A stretch of DNA of 58,130 nucleotides from Methylotenera sp. (GTDB taxonomy: Bacteria > Pseudomonadota > Gammaproteobacteria > Burkholderiales > Methylophilaceae), in contig JAUXNQ010000048.1 of NCBI GenBank assembly GCA_030682715.1, positions 1 through 58,130 on the forward strand, given 5' to 3'. Each line of letters begins with the position of its first letter. Within the stretch, counting starts at the first letter, position 1. This document shows, piece by piece, positions 57,226-58,130 of this stretch. The notes beneath the pieces are model-generated. The model was not told the DNA's origin. It was given only the letters and a program-made list of their open reading frames with translations, and searched no databases. The position numbers and the translations under genes are program-made.

Positions 57226-57537
57226 ATGAAAAGCTATTTCGAACATCACGTATTTTTCTGCCTGAACCAGCGCGAAGGTGGCGCAGCTTGCTGCATGAGT
57301 AGCGACGCAGAGCAGGCTTTTGATCATATGAAATCGCGGGTAAAAAAGCTCAACTTGAACGGTAAAGGTAAAGTACGAGTTAACCGTGCTGGCTGTTTAG
57401 ACCGCTGTGGCGAAGGACCTGTGATGGTAGTTTACCCTCAAGCAGTTTGGTACACTTTTGTGGATAACGATGATATTGATGAAATTATAGAAAGCCACTT
57501 AATCAATGGTAAAGTGGTTGAGCGCTTGTTGGTTTAA
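57226..57537 (+). CDS. Thioredoxin-like 2Fe-2S ferredoxin
   Basis: The 103-residue protein has four cysteines in the Shethna/thioredoxin-like ferredoxin pattern. The first is in HHVFFCLNQ, with one of a CC pair in GAACCMS as the second, and GCLDRCGEGPVMVVYP supplies the last two. It should carry one 2Fe-2S cluster and transfer electrons in the cytoplasm; the partner is unknown. It stands alone, 141 bases after the TonB-like gene. Confidence 0.88.
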   Translation: MKSYFEHHVFFCLNQREGGAACCMSSDAEQAFDHMKSRVKKLNLNGKGKVRVNRAGCLDRCGEGPVMVVYPQAVWYTFVDNDDIDEIIESHLINGKVVERLLV

Positions 57538-58036
57538 TCTACAGAAAGAGACCCCTGTATAACTATACAATGGGTAAAGAATTACCGTTCACCCTACACA
57601 CTTTTCTAGCCAGTTTACTGGCTTATCGCACCAATCTTGTCGCTTTAGCTACTTATAGCTGTTCCATCAAATAATTCGATACTGTGCCCGCGTCGCACAA
57701 AATCGGCATACCGACGAAACCGTGAGCCAGTGCTTGGCTTCCCCACTTTGCTATGCCAGTAAACTGGCAAGCAAAGTGTGAAAGGTCTTCACCGTGGAAT
57801 ATACCAGCTTCAGCTGATATATTCACACGCGAAAGCACGGAATGACTAGCTGGTAGGAGGATTATTTAGTGGAATAACTATAGAAGATCAGCTATAAATA
57901 CTGATTACCTAATTAGTCGCCCCTAAACAACTCCCAACCAATTGATTTAATTGTGTAATTAACATATTTATGTGGTGTGAATTTACCAGAAATGCGATAA
58001 TAACACCTTGATTTCTTGCAAATTTCAGAGTGTTTT
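57538..58036. repeat. Palindrome-rich spacer before an IS5-type element
   Basis: No gene is visible in these 499 bases. They hold AGCCAGTTTACTGGCT (57608-57623) and a compound palindrome 57744-57778 in which CACTTTGC / GCAAAGTG enclose GCCAGTAAACTGGC, the reverse complement of the first core. There is also a hairpin GAATATA..TATATTC near 57797-57824. The GGAATGAC arm (57839) and tail TTTAGTGGAATAACTATAG (57865-57883) are shared with 27551-27583. The final AT-rich 140 bases probably include the left end of the IS5-type element. Confidence 0.6.
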
Positions 58037-58130
58037 ATGGGACCTAAACGCCAACATCCTCTCTCCGGTGAGTTATTTCAGAAAACGCTCACTGAGCTGA
58101 TTAATCCTGAACATCCTTTAGTCAAACTAG
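58037..58130 (+). CDS. IS5-family transposase, N-terminus (cut by window end)
   Basis: ATG 58037 opens a frame that runs off the window: PKRQHPLSGELFQKTLTELI, then NPEHPLVKL. This matches the start of IS5-family transposases of the type with SGELFRARLDQIIN followed by H.LV.LA. Only 31 residues are visible, so the subgroup and intactness are unknown. Confidence 0.72.
   Translation, partial: MGPKRQHPLSGELFQKTLTELINPEHPLVKL

Overview
The window looks like a chromosomal segment of a methylotrophic betaproteobacterium close to Methylotenera (Methylophilaceae). This is inferred from a formaldehyde-activating-enzyme-like gene, an mxaRSACKL methanol dehydrogenase maturation cluster, a stand-alone pqqA, low-to-moderate GC, and betaproteobacterial gene order such as priA / argS-SPOR-dsbA and torF-glnK-amtB. 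Most of the sequence is housekeeping DNA. Accessory or decaying material sits between the housekeeping blocks.

Layout. 1-5.1 kb: end of an unknown gene, a Fae-like gene without the usual N-terminal histidine, yaeQ, ettA, a small secreted Gln-rich gene broken by one amber codon, a GC-rich foreign patch and a short-chain dehydrogenase. 5.1-12.6 kb: dsbA, a SPOR-domain protein and argS on the minus strand, priA diverging from them, then tRNA-Gly(CCC) immediately followed by thiD-thiE. 12.6-18.3 kb: a restriction-modification island made of a divergent HTH regulator with an inverted-repeat operator candidate, a type III-like Mod methyltransferase, and a Res protein cut in two by a frameshift between the helicase and nuclease parts. 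18.3-27.1 kb: hemL, gltB-gltD and hemE.

27.1-35.1 kb: a decayed PH-domain membrane gene ending at an IS30-like scar, the minus-strand mxaRSACKL operon (no mxaF, mxaJ, mxaG or mxaI in the window), a divergent MocR-type regulator and a degenerate IS30-family transposase. 35.1-39.3 kb: dienelactone hydrolase, thiS-thiG, apaG, mltA. A 23-codon pqqA lies on the minus strand at 39.3 kb. 39.5-44.7 kb: a glycosidase-like/WaaP-kinase fusion, an LtaS-type sulfatase and an MFS transporter pseudogene cut at a second IS30-like scar. 44.7-46.1 kb: an IS1182-type element with a frameshifted transposase, inserted in the bidirectional terminator downstream of amtB. 46.1-48.9 kb: torF-glnK-amtB with an excellent sigma-54 promoter. 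49-57.5 kb: ubiK-comM, metH, mpl (with an unusual in-frame insertion), a TonB-family protein and a 2Fe-2S ferredoxin. The window ends in a palindrome-rich spacer and the start of an IS5-family transposase.

Functional threads are C1 metabolism (Fae-like, mxa accessory genes, pqqA), nitrogen assimilation (PII, AmtB, GOGAT), cofactors (thiD, thiE, thiS, thiG, hemL, hemE, ubiK, B12-dependent metH) and the envelope (dsbA, SPOR, mltA, mpl, tonB, LtaS-like, WaaP-like). The best candidates for something undescribed are the divergent MocR-mxaRSACKL unit with its symmetric operator region, the R-M island with its own HTH switch and split Res, and the orphan pqqA. All functional statements are by sequence recognition only; no searches were run.
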